NCBI GenBank assembly: GCA_902728285.1
Contig: CACVBU010000835.1
Coordinates: 79,471-143,470 of the forward strand
Origin: Clytia hemisphaerica
Taxonomy: Eukaryota > Cnidaria > Hydrozoa > Leptothecata > Clytiidae
Direction of reading: 5' to 3'
Length of the DNA: 64,000 nucleotides
A program made the position numbers and the translations under genes. Below the pieces are notes generated by a model that saw nothing but the letters and a program-made list of their open reading frames with translations, ran no database searches and had not been told where the DNA came from. Shown here piece by piece: positions 11,862 to 20,356 of the stretch. How positions within the stretch are numbered: position 1 is the stretch's first letter; every line of letters begins with the position of its first letter.

Positions 11862-12103
11862 CCTTAAAGCAAGAAATTTCCACCAAAATTTCTTTTTTCC
11901 GCCATCCACCAAATCAAATTCCCGCCAAATTAAACTTTTTGAAAATATGAACTTTTTTAAGGTGTATTTGCATTTTTTTTTGTTGCTGTTTTTACGCCAT
12001 TTTAAGGATAAATTTTTCAGCAAACGCCAAATTAAATTCCCTTTTAAAAACTTTTTCGGCCATCCACCAAATTAAATTCCCGCCAAAATTTCTACCTTTA
12101 AGG
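11862..12103. mobile_element. 242-bp MITE, TIR CCTTAAAGSYAGAAATTT, TA target duplication
   Basis: Inverted ends CCTTAAAGCAAGAAATTT (11862 onward) and the complement of CCTTAAAGGTAGAAATTT (ending 12103) are flanked by TA (11860-11861, 12104-12105), as in Tc1/mariner-type MITEs. The inside repeats CCGCCAAATTAAA / CACCAAATTAAATTCCC. Both long open frames across it are repeat translations. Confidence 0.7.
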
Positions 12104-12205
12104 TACACATTCATGTACGCACAATAACATATTCATACGCACAATTTACTTTTTTCAGTAAGAATAACTGTTAAAACAGTACTGCACCTTTGTTATTTGT
12201 TCATC

Positions 12206-12961
12206 ATGGCCAATAATAACGTCCCTCCTATCCAAATTATGACTTTGAATGTTGGTGGACCGGGTGCTGCACAAGAAAAACGGGATCACATCAGAGATCG
12301 TTTCCAAACTCGACTTCGACAATGCAGTGTTATATTTGTACAAGAATGTAATGGTCGAGATCGCGACAATTTAATGCAAATTCTAGGACAGGATTATCAA
12401 ATAAGTCCTGACAATGGTAATAGTGATGTAGCAATTATTTGGCAACGAAACATGTTTCGCCATGTTGGTGTAGTTGATGACGTAAATATAATGTATGAGA
12501 TCAATGGTAATAGATTGTTTCGACAAATGATTCACCAAGATTATTTTCCCAATAATCAGAATAATAGAGTGAAAGTGATTCGAGCTACTTTGGAACCAAC
12601 TGGACGAGTTGTCTTTTTCGCCTCTTGGCATGGACCGCACAATGGTTTTACAAATGAACATAAAGCAGACACTGCGAGGGACCTCATCCGACTTATGAGG
12701 AATATAAGTGGAATACAACCTTTCATCGTCGGTGGTGATTTCAACCTTCAAGCTGATGACGAGTTCCCTGCTGTTGAAAATAGAGTTGAAGTACGCCATA
12801 TACCATACCCATACCAAACATACCGAACTATGCCTAATATTGATTATTTTGTTTTGGGAAATAGAGGAGTATTCGATGTTCGAGGCGTTACCCGTCTGGT
12901 TCGCGGGAATAGAGAAATTTTAGATCACAAACCAGTACAAGCAACATTTGAGATGGTCTAA
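12206..12961 (+). CDS. Endonuclease/exonuclease/phosphatase (EEP) family protein, single exon
   Basis: A 251-residue protein made almost entirely of one EEP fold, the Mg2+-dependent phosphodiesterase domain shared by DNase I, APE1, inositol phosphatases and LINE endonucleases. Catalytic motifs appear in order: TLNVGG near residue 14 (Asn), VIFVQEC near 50 (metal-binding Glu), FASWHGPHNG near 140 (general-base His region), VGGDFNL near 180 (Asp/Asn pair), NIDYFVLG near 220 and LDHKPV near 240 (catalytic Asp-His). No signal peptide, membrane segment, or reverse transcriptase follows, so it is not the endonuclease of an adjacent LINE. The ATG at 12206 sits in a reasonable context; a TTTTTTCAG acceptor-like site ends at about 12154, so a 5' UTR intron is possible. 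It lies 100 bases after a MITE. Substrate unknown. Confidence 0.8.
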   Translation: MANNNVPPIQIMTLNVGGPGAAQEKRDHIRDRFQTRLRQCSVIFVQECNGRDRDNLMQILGQDYQISPDNGNSDVAIIWQRNMFRHVGVVDDVNIMYEINGNRLFRQMIHQDYFPNNQNNRVKVIRATLEPTGRVVFFASWHGPHNGFTNEHKADTARDLIRLMRNISGIQPFIVGGDFNLQADDEFPAVENRVEVRHIPYPYQTYRTMPNIDYFVLGNRGVFDVRGVTRLVRGNREILDHKPVQATFEMV

Positions 12962-14018
12962 ACAGTCATTGGGATTAGGATTGTTAGGATTGTTTGGATT
13001 AACATTTGTATGTTTTGTAAGAAATTAAAAAAACTGTGGCAGACAAAATTGCCAATTCAAGATGGAGATATACAACTCCCATCAAACAGACACAGGCAAC
13101 ACTCCCACAGACACTTGCAAGCTTATAATGCATATAATTGTCTGATATTATTAATCTATTAGCTTGTATTTTTGAATGATCTTAATTTTTAGTTACTTTG
13201 GCTACTTTTCGAATGTTTGTTTGAGCCAGAAGTTTAACAAGCTTACACTTTATTATTGCCCCGCAGGGGCTTTTGTTGCTTCACGTAGAGGACTTGCTCG
13301 CCAGAAAAATATTCATGTTGTTTCTTCAGATTTTTTTCGTGATATTTTTTTAACTTTCGTGCATTATTTTACACAGAGCACTTGTGAAACCGAGAAATCG
13401 AAAGTCCCGTCTGCACTGCCAGTCTACACAGCTTTAAAGGTTTCACAAACAACAAACAGCACACAAGATTTTTGCTTGGTTAATATCTTTTTAACGTAGT
13501 TGCTCAAAACTAAAACTGGATTTAGTTGAGGGACATTGTTTACTACTGAATGAATAACTATCAGACTACTGATATTGGATCAAACCTTATACGATTGTCA
13601 GAATAGAATGGATGACATCTTCAATGACAGTGTGTTTAACACACAGTCAATACGCTGCTCTACCGAAACCCTACTGATATTATAAAGGCGTAGACAAAAG
13701 GGAAATTGACTGTTAATTCATACTGTCTACCTATATAGTGACTTCATTTTGAAGGAAATTAAATTGAAATTTTTGGTAGAAATCGACAAAACCCAGTATA
13801 TACCCTATATGGATATTGCATGCGCCAAAAGTAATTTTTCAAAGAGTAAGCCTTGCGCCAAAACGTGCCAAAAACTGGTACCAACATTGAGTTTCTTACA
13901 GAAGGTTTAGTGAGTGAGACATGCCAATGAGATTATACTATGACTAACAACATGAACTGAAACTGATTAATTCTCGTGGACTTTTGAAGCACAGTGTTAC
14001 AGCAAAAAAATGGTTGAG
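12962..14018. other. Non-coding flank of the EEP gene
   Basis: No supported gene. The open frame at 13176-13499 has no recognisable domain and no start context. An AAATTAAAAAAACTG stretch soon after the stop could relate to transcript ending, but no clear poly(A) signal is seen. Confidence 0.4.
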
Positions 14019-14204
14019 CATGGCAGTTACATCAATATGCCTTCTTACCTGTCTTTAAAAATATAAATAAAAGTAATCACGGAAAAGGACGCGAAAAAAA
14101 AGACATAAGTGTGAGAACAGAGTAATCAAACTCGTTAGAAAAAGTACCATTAGAAGTCATAAAGAATCAACCTGAATAAATGCAATCGAAATTCCAGAGA
14201 ACTT
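14019..14204. repeat. Dispersed repeat, interrupted copy (parts at 14019-14204, 14600-14612, 19342-19395)
   Basis: Read across the insertions, these pieces match the reverse complement of an uninterrupted copy at about 61275-61556. Shared phrases include GTTACATCAATATGCC, AGTAATCACGGAAAAGGACG, CCAGAGAACTT and CCCCAAACAACATTAC. The class of the repeat is not recognisable; it has no coding capacity. Its value is as a map of the insertions at 14205, 14613 and 14901. Confidence 0.75.
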
Positions 14205-14599
14205 AGACTGGAGTCGTTTATAATCCGTGTAATACTAATAATAATAATAAGACGGGATTTAGTTTGTATAAACGACTGGAAGAATCCGGTGTTCCAGCCT
14301 TATAGATACAGGGGCTAGCTACGCAGAAACTTGCGTAGCGAGAAAACAATTTATCAAGCAACAACAAACTCTCAAAACGAAATCAACTCAAATGAAACTT
14401 TCAATCAATACACAAATCCACACATATTTTTTTTCTCAAGAATTATTTTGAGCAGGAAAAAATTATAATTGCAATATTGACACTTTTCTTTTGTTTCGAG
14501 TTAGTGCACAAAGGTTTCTAGACGACTAAAATTGTTCCATTCATTACTTTTTGCTTTATTTCTACTATGTATAAATTAGTCGTCTAGCTTGCTAGACTA
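14205..14599. mobile_element. 395-bp insertion with 9-10 bp target duplication (C)AGAGAACTT
   Basis: CAGAGAACTT occurs once in the intact copy of the host repeat (near 61380, reverse strand) but twice here, at 14195-14204 and 14600-14609, on either side of this block. That proves an insertion. The ends (AGACTGGAGTCG / CTTGCTAGACTAC) are weakly inverted; subterminal GTCGTTTATA and TATAAATTAGTCGTC are complementary. It contains a short (TAA)n run and no open frame. A 9-10 bp duplication fits Mutator-like elements, but the superfamily is uncertain. Confidence 0.7.
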
Positions 14600-14612
14600 C
14601 AGAGAACTTCAT

Positions 14613-14903
14613 AATTATCCCAAAACAAACGATACTTACCTGTAAGTTGAAGTTTGTTGGGAGTTTTATTAATAAATTATTCCCAGATGGATGAGTATAA
14701 AGTGAGATAGAACCCACCACTAACAACCCACCCATTTTATACTCATCCATCAAATGTACCAAACTTTTTCGGCTATGCTACGAACCCTGAAGTTAGCTGC
14801 GCGTTCTATCTCACTTTATACTCATCCATCTGGGAATAATTTATTAATAAAACTCCCAACAAACTTCAACTTACAGGTAAGTATCGTTTGTTTTGGGATA
14901 ATT
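14613..14903. mobile_element. Perfect palindrome (101-bp arms, 89-bp loop), mini-DIRS-like
   Basis: Bases 14613-14713 and 14803-14903 are exact reverse complements over 101 bases. The loop and inner arm share text with the adjacent DIRS element's right end: GAAGTTAGCTGCGCGTTCTA appears at about 14788 and at 19275, followed in both by TCTC(A/G)CTTTATA. The innermost ITR text GGGAATAATTTAT is also shared. It abuts the left inverted repeat of the DIRS element directly. The best reading is a tiny non-autonomous DIRS derivative or end-recombination product. Confidence 0.75.
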
Positions 14904-15130
14904 TTATTGCATAAATTATTCCCTTAATGTCCGACTATAAAGCGAGATTTCGTAGTGTGCCTAAGTTTTTCGGAATTCAGAGTAAAGAATTTTAGACAGT
15001 ATTATCGATTCTTTTCGATATAAATTCAACTTTTCTTTTCTTTAAGAGAATGACTATTGTGTAATCTGAGTACAACAATTTGAGTCAAATAATTTTAATA
15101 TATATAGCAACAAAAAGTTTTTAATATAAT

Positions 15131-16258
15131 TCAATTTGTTAAAGCTTCTAAGAGATTGATGTCTTCAATGACAGTTTTGTCATAATGATTTGCAAAAGTA
15201 CGAGCGTTTGCCCATCCAGCATTTCTGACGATGTGTTCCATTGGGACTTTACGTAACTTCGCTTTAGATGTCGTTGCGGATCTGGTCGAGTGTGCTGAAA
15301 AAATAGAGGTATCGATGCCAGAGTTTCTTAATATATGTTTACACCACCTTGCCACAGTATCTTTTGTGACACATTTGTGTGGCTTTCTATAACTTATAAA
15401 TAATTGTTCTCCCTTTCTTAATGGTTTTGTAAATTCAATATAGTAAATAAAAATAGAGTGTATACATAGCTCTTTGTCCCCAAATTTTCTGATAGTCAGA
15501 GGCTCAATGTGTTTTGAGGGTCTCGTTTGTTTTAGAACAGATGTAATAGGTATTATAATCTTATTTTCTTGAAAAATGATATCTTTTAAAAGAATAGCAT
15601 GGACAGTTTGAAGTCTTTGGCCGCCTGAGGCAATTGCCAGTAAAATTGCTAATTTCTGAGTTAGCTGTTTTAAGGACAGAGCTTCTAAATCTGGTAGAGT
15701 TCTAAGATAATCAAATAAAATATTTACATCCCAGATAATGTTATTTCTAGGTAATACAGGTCTACTTTCAAAAATGCCTTTCATAAACCTTTTTACAACT
15801 GGTAATCTACCAAAGGTTATTTCATGCATTGGTGATACAATTGACGATAAAGCACTTCTTGCATTTGCTATCTGGCTATAACTTGACCCATTCTTGAAAA
15901 GAGATGAGAGGAAATCAAGACACTTTGTTATGGGTGGTTGAAAAGGATCTATGTCATTCCCACAAAACTTAATCCAATTTTTTATTACTGGTTGGTACTG
16001 TTTTACAGTTCCCGAGCGCCAACTTTTCATTAAAATATCAATAGCATCCTCAGAAAACCCTTGTTTTAAATATTCCTCCCTGACACAAGGCAGATCATAA
16101 TTTCCACTCTTTTCCAGATGTTGTGAATTGCAGTCGGGTCCTCCGGTAAAACTAAGACTTTCTGACCTGGTTTTATGATTTTTGGTTCTGAGACCATCAT
16201 CTTTGTTAATTTTGTGTACCAAGGCTGGCTGGGCCAGTTTGGGACGACTATCATGCAT
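15131..16258 (-). CDS. DIRS tyrosine recombinase (integrase)
   Basis: A 375-residue recombinase that would integrate the circular DIRS DNA. After an N-terminal SAM-like core-binding region (residues about 80-170: SGTVKQYQPVIKNWIKFC, LDFLSSLF), the catalytic domain shows the tyrosine-recombinase set. These are GGQRLQT (first Arg, near 215), SAHSTRSA (His-x-x-Arg, near 325), GWANARTF (Trp) and NHYDKT (nucleophilic Tyr, near 362). All key residues are present and no stop or frameshift is seen. It starts at ATG 16258 and overlaps the end of the RT frame by about 190 bases in another frame, a usual DIRS arrangement. Confidence 0.92.
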   Translation of the reverse strand: MHDSRPKLAQPALVHKINKDDGLRTKNHKTRSESLSFTGGPDCNSQHLEKSGNYDLPCVREEYLKQGFSEDAIDILMKSWRSGTVKQYQPVIKNWIKFCGNDIDPFQPPITKCLDFLSSLFKNGSSYSQIANARSALSSIVSPMHEITFGRLPVVKRFMKGIFESRPVLPRNNIIWDVNILFDYLRTLPDLEALSLKQLTQKLAILLAIASGGQRLQTVHAILLKDIIFQENKIIIPITSVLKQTRPSKHIEPLTIRKFGDKELCIHSIFIYYIEFTKPLRKGEQLFISYRKPHKCVTKDTVARWCKHILRNSGIDTSIFSAHSTRSATTSKAKLRKVPMEHIVRNAGWANARTFANHYDKTVIEDINLLEALTN

Positions 16259-17991
16259 CTCTCGACTCGATCTGTTTTGACTTTTTGTAGGACTCTTCCC
16301 ACCAAGCTGAAAGGGGGAAAGGCATATGGGTAATTTAAATGAGACCAGTTTAATGTGAAGCTGTCAACAAATTTTGCTCCTGGGTCTGGCTTGTATGATA
16401 TATAAGTGGGAGTCTGGTGGTTTAGTCTATTTGCAAAGCAATCTATATCCGGGTAGTAATTCAGTTCTTGACAAACATTGTAAAATATCTTTCTGTTTAA
16501 CATCCAGTTACTCCCTTTATAATTTTTTCTTGATTCATGGTCAGCATCAATGTTGTCTTTTCCTGGGATGTAAGAACATGTTATCCACATGTTGTGTTTT
16601 TGTGCAAACTCCCAAATCTGATGACATGTATTGTCACATAAGACACTCTTGCTGCTGCCCATTTTGTTTATCACCCCAATTGCAGTTGTATTATCTGACA
16701 ATATAGTAATATGTTTACTTTCAAATTTTTCCCCAAAACTTTTTAAAGTGAAAAGTATTGCTAACATCTCTTTTACATTAATGTGGTATTCAATCTCAGA
16801 TTGTGACCATGAGCCTCCTATATTTTGGTCAAAAATTCCACCCCAAGCAAATTTTGATGCATCAGTTGAGATGGTTTCATCTATTTTGGGAGGTCTTATC
16901 CAATTTTTTAGTGAAGGAAGTGAGTTTCTCCACCAGATCAGGTCTCTTTTTCCTTCCTCACTAAGGCCCATTTGGGCGTCGAAATTGTGGTCATTTTCAA
17001 ACAATGCATTAGTTTTGTCCTTTTCAAGTTTTCTGTAATGTAATGCACCAAATTTTGAAGCCGGAAGTGCCGAAATAATATGACCAATGACCTTAGCAAC
17101 ATATCTGATTGTTGGTTTTTTGATTGTCAAGAGTTTGTTAATGTGGTCTTTCAAAGTTTTTGAGCGCTTTTCTGTGAGCTTTAAAGTCATTGTCACTGTG
17201 TCAATAAGGAATCCCAAAAAAACAATTCTTTGTGATGGTAATAACTGAGATTTAATTGGGTGGACTACAAACCCAGCAAAGTCAAAAAGTTTTGCAGCCA
17301 CTAATGTTCCTCTCAAGGCTCTCTGATATGAATCTTCAGCCATTAAGAAATCATCTATATAACCACATATAGAGTGACCCTGTTTTCTTATCTCACTCAT
17401 GGGGACAGTAGTTAGTTTGGTAAATTTTCTAGGACAAGGACCTAAGCCATTAGGATAACAGGTGTATTTAAACAATTTTCCTCTAAATTGAAATTTGAGA
17501 TAACTTTGGAAATCTTTATGAATAGGAACACTATAGTATGCATCTTTAAGATCTATGGATGTCAGAAAATCATTTTCATTTATCATTAGTAAAGCATCCC
17601 TGATGGTTTGCATTTTGAAGTGACGAAATTTTATATGTTGGTTTAATTTTTTCAAATTCAATATCAATCTTATCCCACCATCAGTTTTTGGGGTACAGAA
17701 TATGGGAGATACATATTCTATCTCTTCATGAGAAGTTTCCTTGATAATTCCCCTTTTTTGCATTTTTTGCACTTCAGAGAGGACTAAGCTCTCATCTTCA
17801 TTATCATATTGGTTTAGACAAAAGTGTTTACTTTGAACCTCATTCTCAAATTCTATAGTGTCCCCATAAGTAACCATATCCAAAATATTTTTATCACTAG
17901 TTAGTGTTTTCCACTGGCTAGAGTAATTAGAAAGTCTACCACCTTGAAATTTTTCTACTTTATGAGAGCAAAGTTTTAGAAAATTGCTTAC
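16066..17991 (-). CDS. DIRS reverse transcriptase / RNase H / methyltransferase-like polyprotein
   Basis: The frame carries DIRS reverse transcriptase: LILNLKKLNQHI, SIDLKDAYYSVPI (first catalytic Asp) and CGYIDDFLMA (the YIDD box). RNase H follows: STDASKFAWGG, NVKEMLAIL and TILSDNTTAIGVI. Next is the conserved DIRS C-terminal block ELNYYPDIDCFANRLN ... PPFSLVGRVLQK ... VVPNWPSQPWY, often called methyltransferase-like. No ATG precedes the conserved start (NFLKLCSHKVEKFQGGRLSN); the frame stays open upstream into the 3' end of gag at a -1 register. It may therefore be reached by frameshifting, re-initiation or splicing. The first internal ATG (17877) would lose the N-terminal RT motif. The end overlaps the recombinase frame. 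Confidence 0.9.
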   Translation of the reverse strand, partial: VSNFLKLCSHKVEKFQGGRLSNYSSQWKTLTSDKNILDMVTYGDTIEFENEVQSKHFCLNQYDNEDESLVLSEVQKMQKRGIIKETSHEEIEYVSPIFCTPKTDGGIRLILNLKKLNQHIKFRHFKMQTIRDALLMINENDFLTSIDLKDAYYSVPIHKDFQSYLKFQFRGKLFKYTCYPNGLGPCPRKFTKLTTVPMSEIRKQGHSICGYIDDFLMAEDSYQRALRGTLVAAKLFDFAGFVVHPIKSQLLPSQRIVFLGFLIDTVTMTLKLTEKRSKTLKDHINKLLTIKKPTIRYVAKVIGHIISALPASKFGALHYRKLEKDKTNALFENDHNFDAQMGLSEEGKRDLIWWRNSLPSLKNWIRPPKIDETISTDASKFAWGGIFDQNIGGSWSQSEIEYHINVKEMLAILFTLKSFGEKFESKHITILSDNTTAIGVINKMGSSKSVLCDNTCHQIWEFAQKHNMWITCSYIPGKDNIDADHESRKNYKGSNWMLNRKIFYNVCQELNYYPDIDCFANRLNHQTPTYISYKPDPGAKFVDSFTLNWSHLNYPYAFPPFSLVGRVLQKVKTDRVERCMIVVPNWPSQPWYTKLTKMMVSEPKIIKPGQKVLVLPEDPTAIHNIWKRVEIMICLVSGRNI

Positions 17992-18038
17992 CTCTGAGGG
18001 TGTGTTGTTCTGTTGCTCTGTTGATGCATCTGAGGCAT

Positions 18039-19109
18039 TCAGTTTCCTTTCTTTTTGTAAAATCTTTGTTTGGGTTGGCTTGATTGGGTGGAGGAGGACA
18101 TCCCCCTCCGGCCGTACCCTAAAAAAGACGAATTGTCCTTGTTATAAGGTTGGAATCTACCACTGTAACCACCTCGGTGTTTTCCACGTGTTGAGGTAGT
18201 GGGGCCTTTAAGTTTATTCCTCAGCTTAAGATCTTTTATACATTCACTTAGGTTTTCTCCAAAAAGTTTTTCAGATGATTTTGATTTGGAGTCTTCTTGG
18301 TTTGTAATGGAAACCAAATCTTTATATTCATCTTTCAAGGCAGTTTTAATATATTGTTTACGTTTCAAAGATATTTCATTTGAGGCATGTCCTAGCAAAC
18401 CGATTATGTCTGTTGATTTTTGTACTAGTTGTTTTTTGTCTGCTTTGTTGTTCAAGACATCCTGGACGAGCTCGATAATACCGCTTGTTCCGGCAATGAT
18501 ATTTCTTTGGATCATTTTCAATGAAACATCAGATCTTTTTTGAAAAGCATTAAGAAGTTGCCAAATTTCAATATTTAATTTTGGGGTAGGTAACGTACAA
18601 TTCTTAGGTGTTGGAAACATTTCTCTTAGTTTTTTAATATCATCTTTATCTTTTCGCCCATGGAAGCTATCATCAATAATTTTGGCCCAACTTTCGGAAA
18701 TTTTTTCTCCTTGAGAATCACTCGAATTAGTTACTTTAATTTCTGAAAATATATCCTCTCCAATTTCATCATTTTTATTTTTGGGGCTGGTACTTGCAGT
18801 AGCTGCATCTGTGGCAGTAGCAACAGTTAAAGAAGAAGGTTGTTCAGTAGATTCATATTCTACTTCTTCTTCCTCTCCCCCATTTTCCTCAACTGGGTCT
18901 ATTAAATCAATTTCATCTTGTGATGCGTATAATTCTACATCATCATAATCATAATCAAAATCTTCAAGATCATTATCACTTGCTGGGGGAGAGAGGTTAA
19001 TTCTTTGACTTTGTTGAGAGTTGTTTTGTTTGAGTTTTGACATTTCAGACTTCATGGTTTCAAACATTTGTAAAAGAGTTGCATTATCAGGAACTGAGTT
19101 ATCCTCCAT
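18039..19109 (-). CDS. DIRS Gag-like protein
   Basis: 356 residues starting at ATG 19109 just inside the right end of the DIRS element. The N-terminal half is acidic and low-complexity (DDVELYASQDEIDLIDP, EENGGEEEEVEYEST). A helical middle (about 140-280) contains LLNAFQKRSDVSLKMIQRNI and LGHASNEISLKRKQYI, similar in layout to DIRS gag. The C-terminus is basic and Gly/Ser/Gln-rich (GKHRGGYSGRFQPYN, GYGRRGMSSSTQSSQP), consistent with nucleic-acid binding. There is no zinc knuckle, as is usual for DIRS gags. It is called by position and composition rather than by a catalytic motif. Its stop lies just before the RT frame. Confidence 0.8.
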   Translation of the reverse strand: MEDNSVPDNATLLQMFETMKSEMSKLKQNNSQQSQRINLSPPASDNDLEDFDYDYDDVELYASQDEIDLIDPVEENGGEEEEVEYESTEQPSSLTVATATDAATASTSPKNKNDEIGEDIFSEIKVTNSSDSQGEKISESWAKIIDDSFHGRKDKDDIKKLREMFPTPKNCTLPTPKLNIEIWQLLNAFQKRSDVSLKMIQRNIIAGTSGIIELVQDVLNNKADKKQLVQKSTDIIGLLGHASNEISLKRKQYIKTALKDEYKDLVSITNQEDSKSKSSEKLFGENLSECIKDLKLRNKLKGPTTSTRGKHRGGYSGRFQPYNKDNSSFLGYGRRGMSSSTQSSQPKQRFYKKKGN

Positions 19110-19961
19110 GTTTTATTAGTTAGGCTAAAATAGAAGAAAAAATAATTAGTAAACTTATCTTTTGTACTTGCAGTGTCTTGTTTTTGATCCTTCCACGACG
19201 AGAGTTACTTCTAAAAGAAATTGTTTTGATTTTCTCGCAGCTAATGCCGCCCTGTTGCTTTCGCGTTTTGAACTGAAGTTAGCTGCGCGTTCTATCTCGC
19301 TTTATAGTCGGACATTAAGGGAATAATTTATGCAATAAAATTCCCCAAACAACATTACATTACTATCTCAAACTCCCATCACATAAATTTTACAATTACG
19401 TCAGAGTAGACTATGCTCGCCACCGAAGAGGTTTATTTGGAAAGGGTAATTATATTCTATTGTTTGCTTCTCTTAAAGATTTGCCGGGTTGGAAAAGTAT
19501 GAATTTCTTTGTACATATTTTACCTACCCCAAATATTTAGGAGGCTGAGTTTTAAACGAATCGTAGATTATGGAATGGAGTATTTGATACTATTTTGTGA
19601 ATACAGTAATTCTTTACGCCAATATTGAAGCTTTAGCAAACTTTGAAAATGCTGTTTATGCCACTGTGCCAGCAGAACGGTACCTCGATGTGTATGTACG
19701 CCGAAGATTTTCACCCCTAGTTACCTGAATTCCAGACTGGGACAAAACATTTCAAGCTTCTAAGAAAAGCTTATTATTACAAACGCTATTGGAGTAATTT
19801 CAATTTGAATTGTTTTGTCACATATTATGAACAGACTCGAACACTGTCTCTACTAATACCACCACTGCACACTGTACCGTGTTGATGTTAAACGTAGGAG
19901 CGTACTTTGCTGAAATCAAAACTGAACAAACTTTTTGACTTTTTAGAACCAGACGTCCAAT

Positions 19962-20301
19962 GGGGGGGGTTTCAGGGGGTACCCGATTCCGTAATTCCGC
20001 CAATTTTTTCTCCAATTTCCGTCACACCGTCTTAAATTAAACCAATATTCCGTCACCGAAAATTCCTTTGAAATTCAATATTTTTGTCGAAAATTCCGCA
20101 AATTTTGAAAATCTTTTACCAATTCCGAAATTCCGCAAATTTTTTTGCTAAATTCCGTTTTTCCGCACTAAAATTGTCTAATTTTCCGTCTCCGTCAGAG
20201 AACCCAAATTCCGTAATTCCGTCTAAATTTTCGCCAAATTCCGCCACTCCGTCCGAAAAAAGGGCAGATTCCGCTCCTCCGCCAACCATGAAACCCCCTC
20301 C
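19962..20301. mobile_element. 340-bp foldback element, (ATTCCG)n ends, 6-bp TSD TCCAAT
   Basis: Inverted ends GGGGGGGGTTTCA and GGAGGGGGTTTCA (reverse strand) are flanked by TCCAAT at 19956-19961 and 20302-20307. ATTCCG/AATTCCG hexamers fill most of the interior, with the phrase CCGTCACCGAAAATTCC. The layout and text parallel the 8325-11423 element, whose hexamer is ATACCG. The 90- and 68-residue open frames across it translate the hexamers and are not genes. Confidence 0.75.
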
Positions 20302-20356
20302 TCCAATAAGATACAAACACAATGTTGTACCTACCTGTGAAGTGAAAAGGTTTTAA

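Larger units (their letters stand above)
14901..19341 (-). mobile_element. DIRS-type tyrosine-recombinase retrotransposon, apparently intact
   Basis: 4.4 kb bounded by 48-bp inverted terminal repeats (14901-14948 and 19294-19341), identical by eye and starting ATTTTATTGCATAAATTATT. On the minus strand it carries gag (19109-18039), an RT/RNase H/methyltransferase-like frame and a tyrosine recombinase, all without internal stops. Inverted rather than direct repeats plus a YR gene in place of an integrase define DIRS elements, which integrate by site-specific recombination. The right flank (CCCCAAACAACATTAC) and left flank rejoin to match an empty copy of the target near 61355. Confidence 0.92.

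Noticed and set aside
12383-12817. 144-residue minus-strand open frame opposite the EEP gene
   Set aside because: It is antisense to conserved EEP motifs and shows no domain; a shadow of the real gene.
14613-14903. Palindrome as the internal complementary region of the DIRS element
   Set aside because: It lies outside the ITR at 14901-14948 and carries different arm sequence, so it is a neighbour rather than the internal region.
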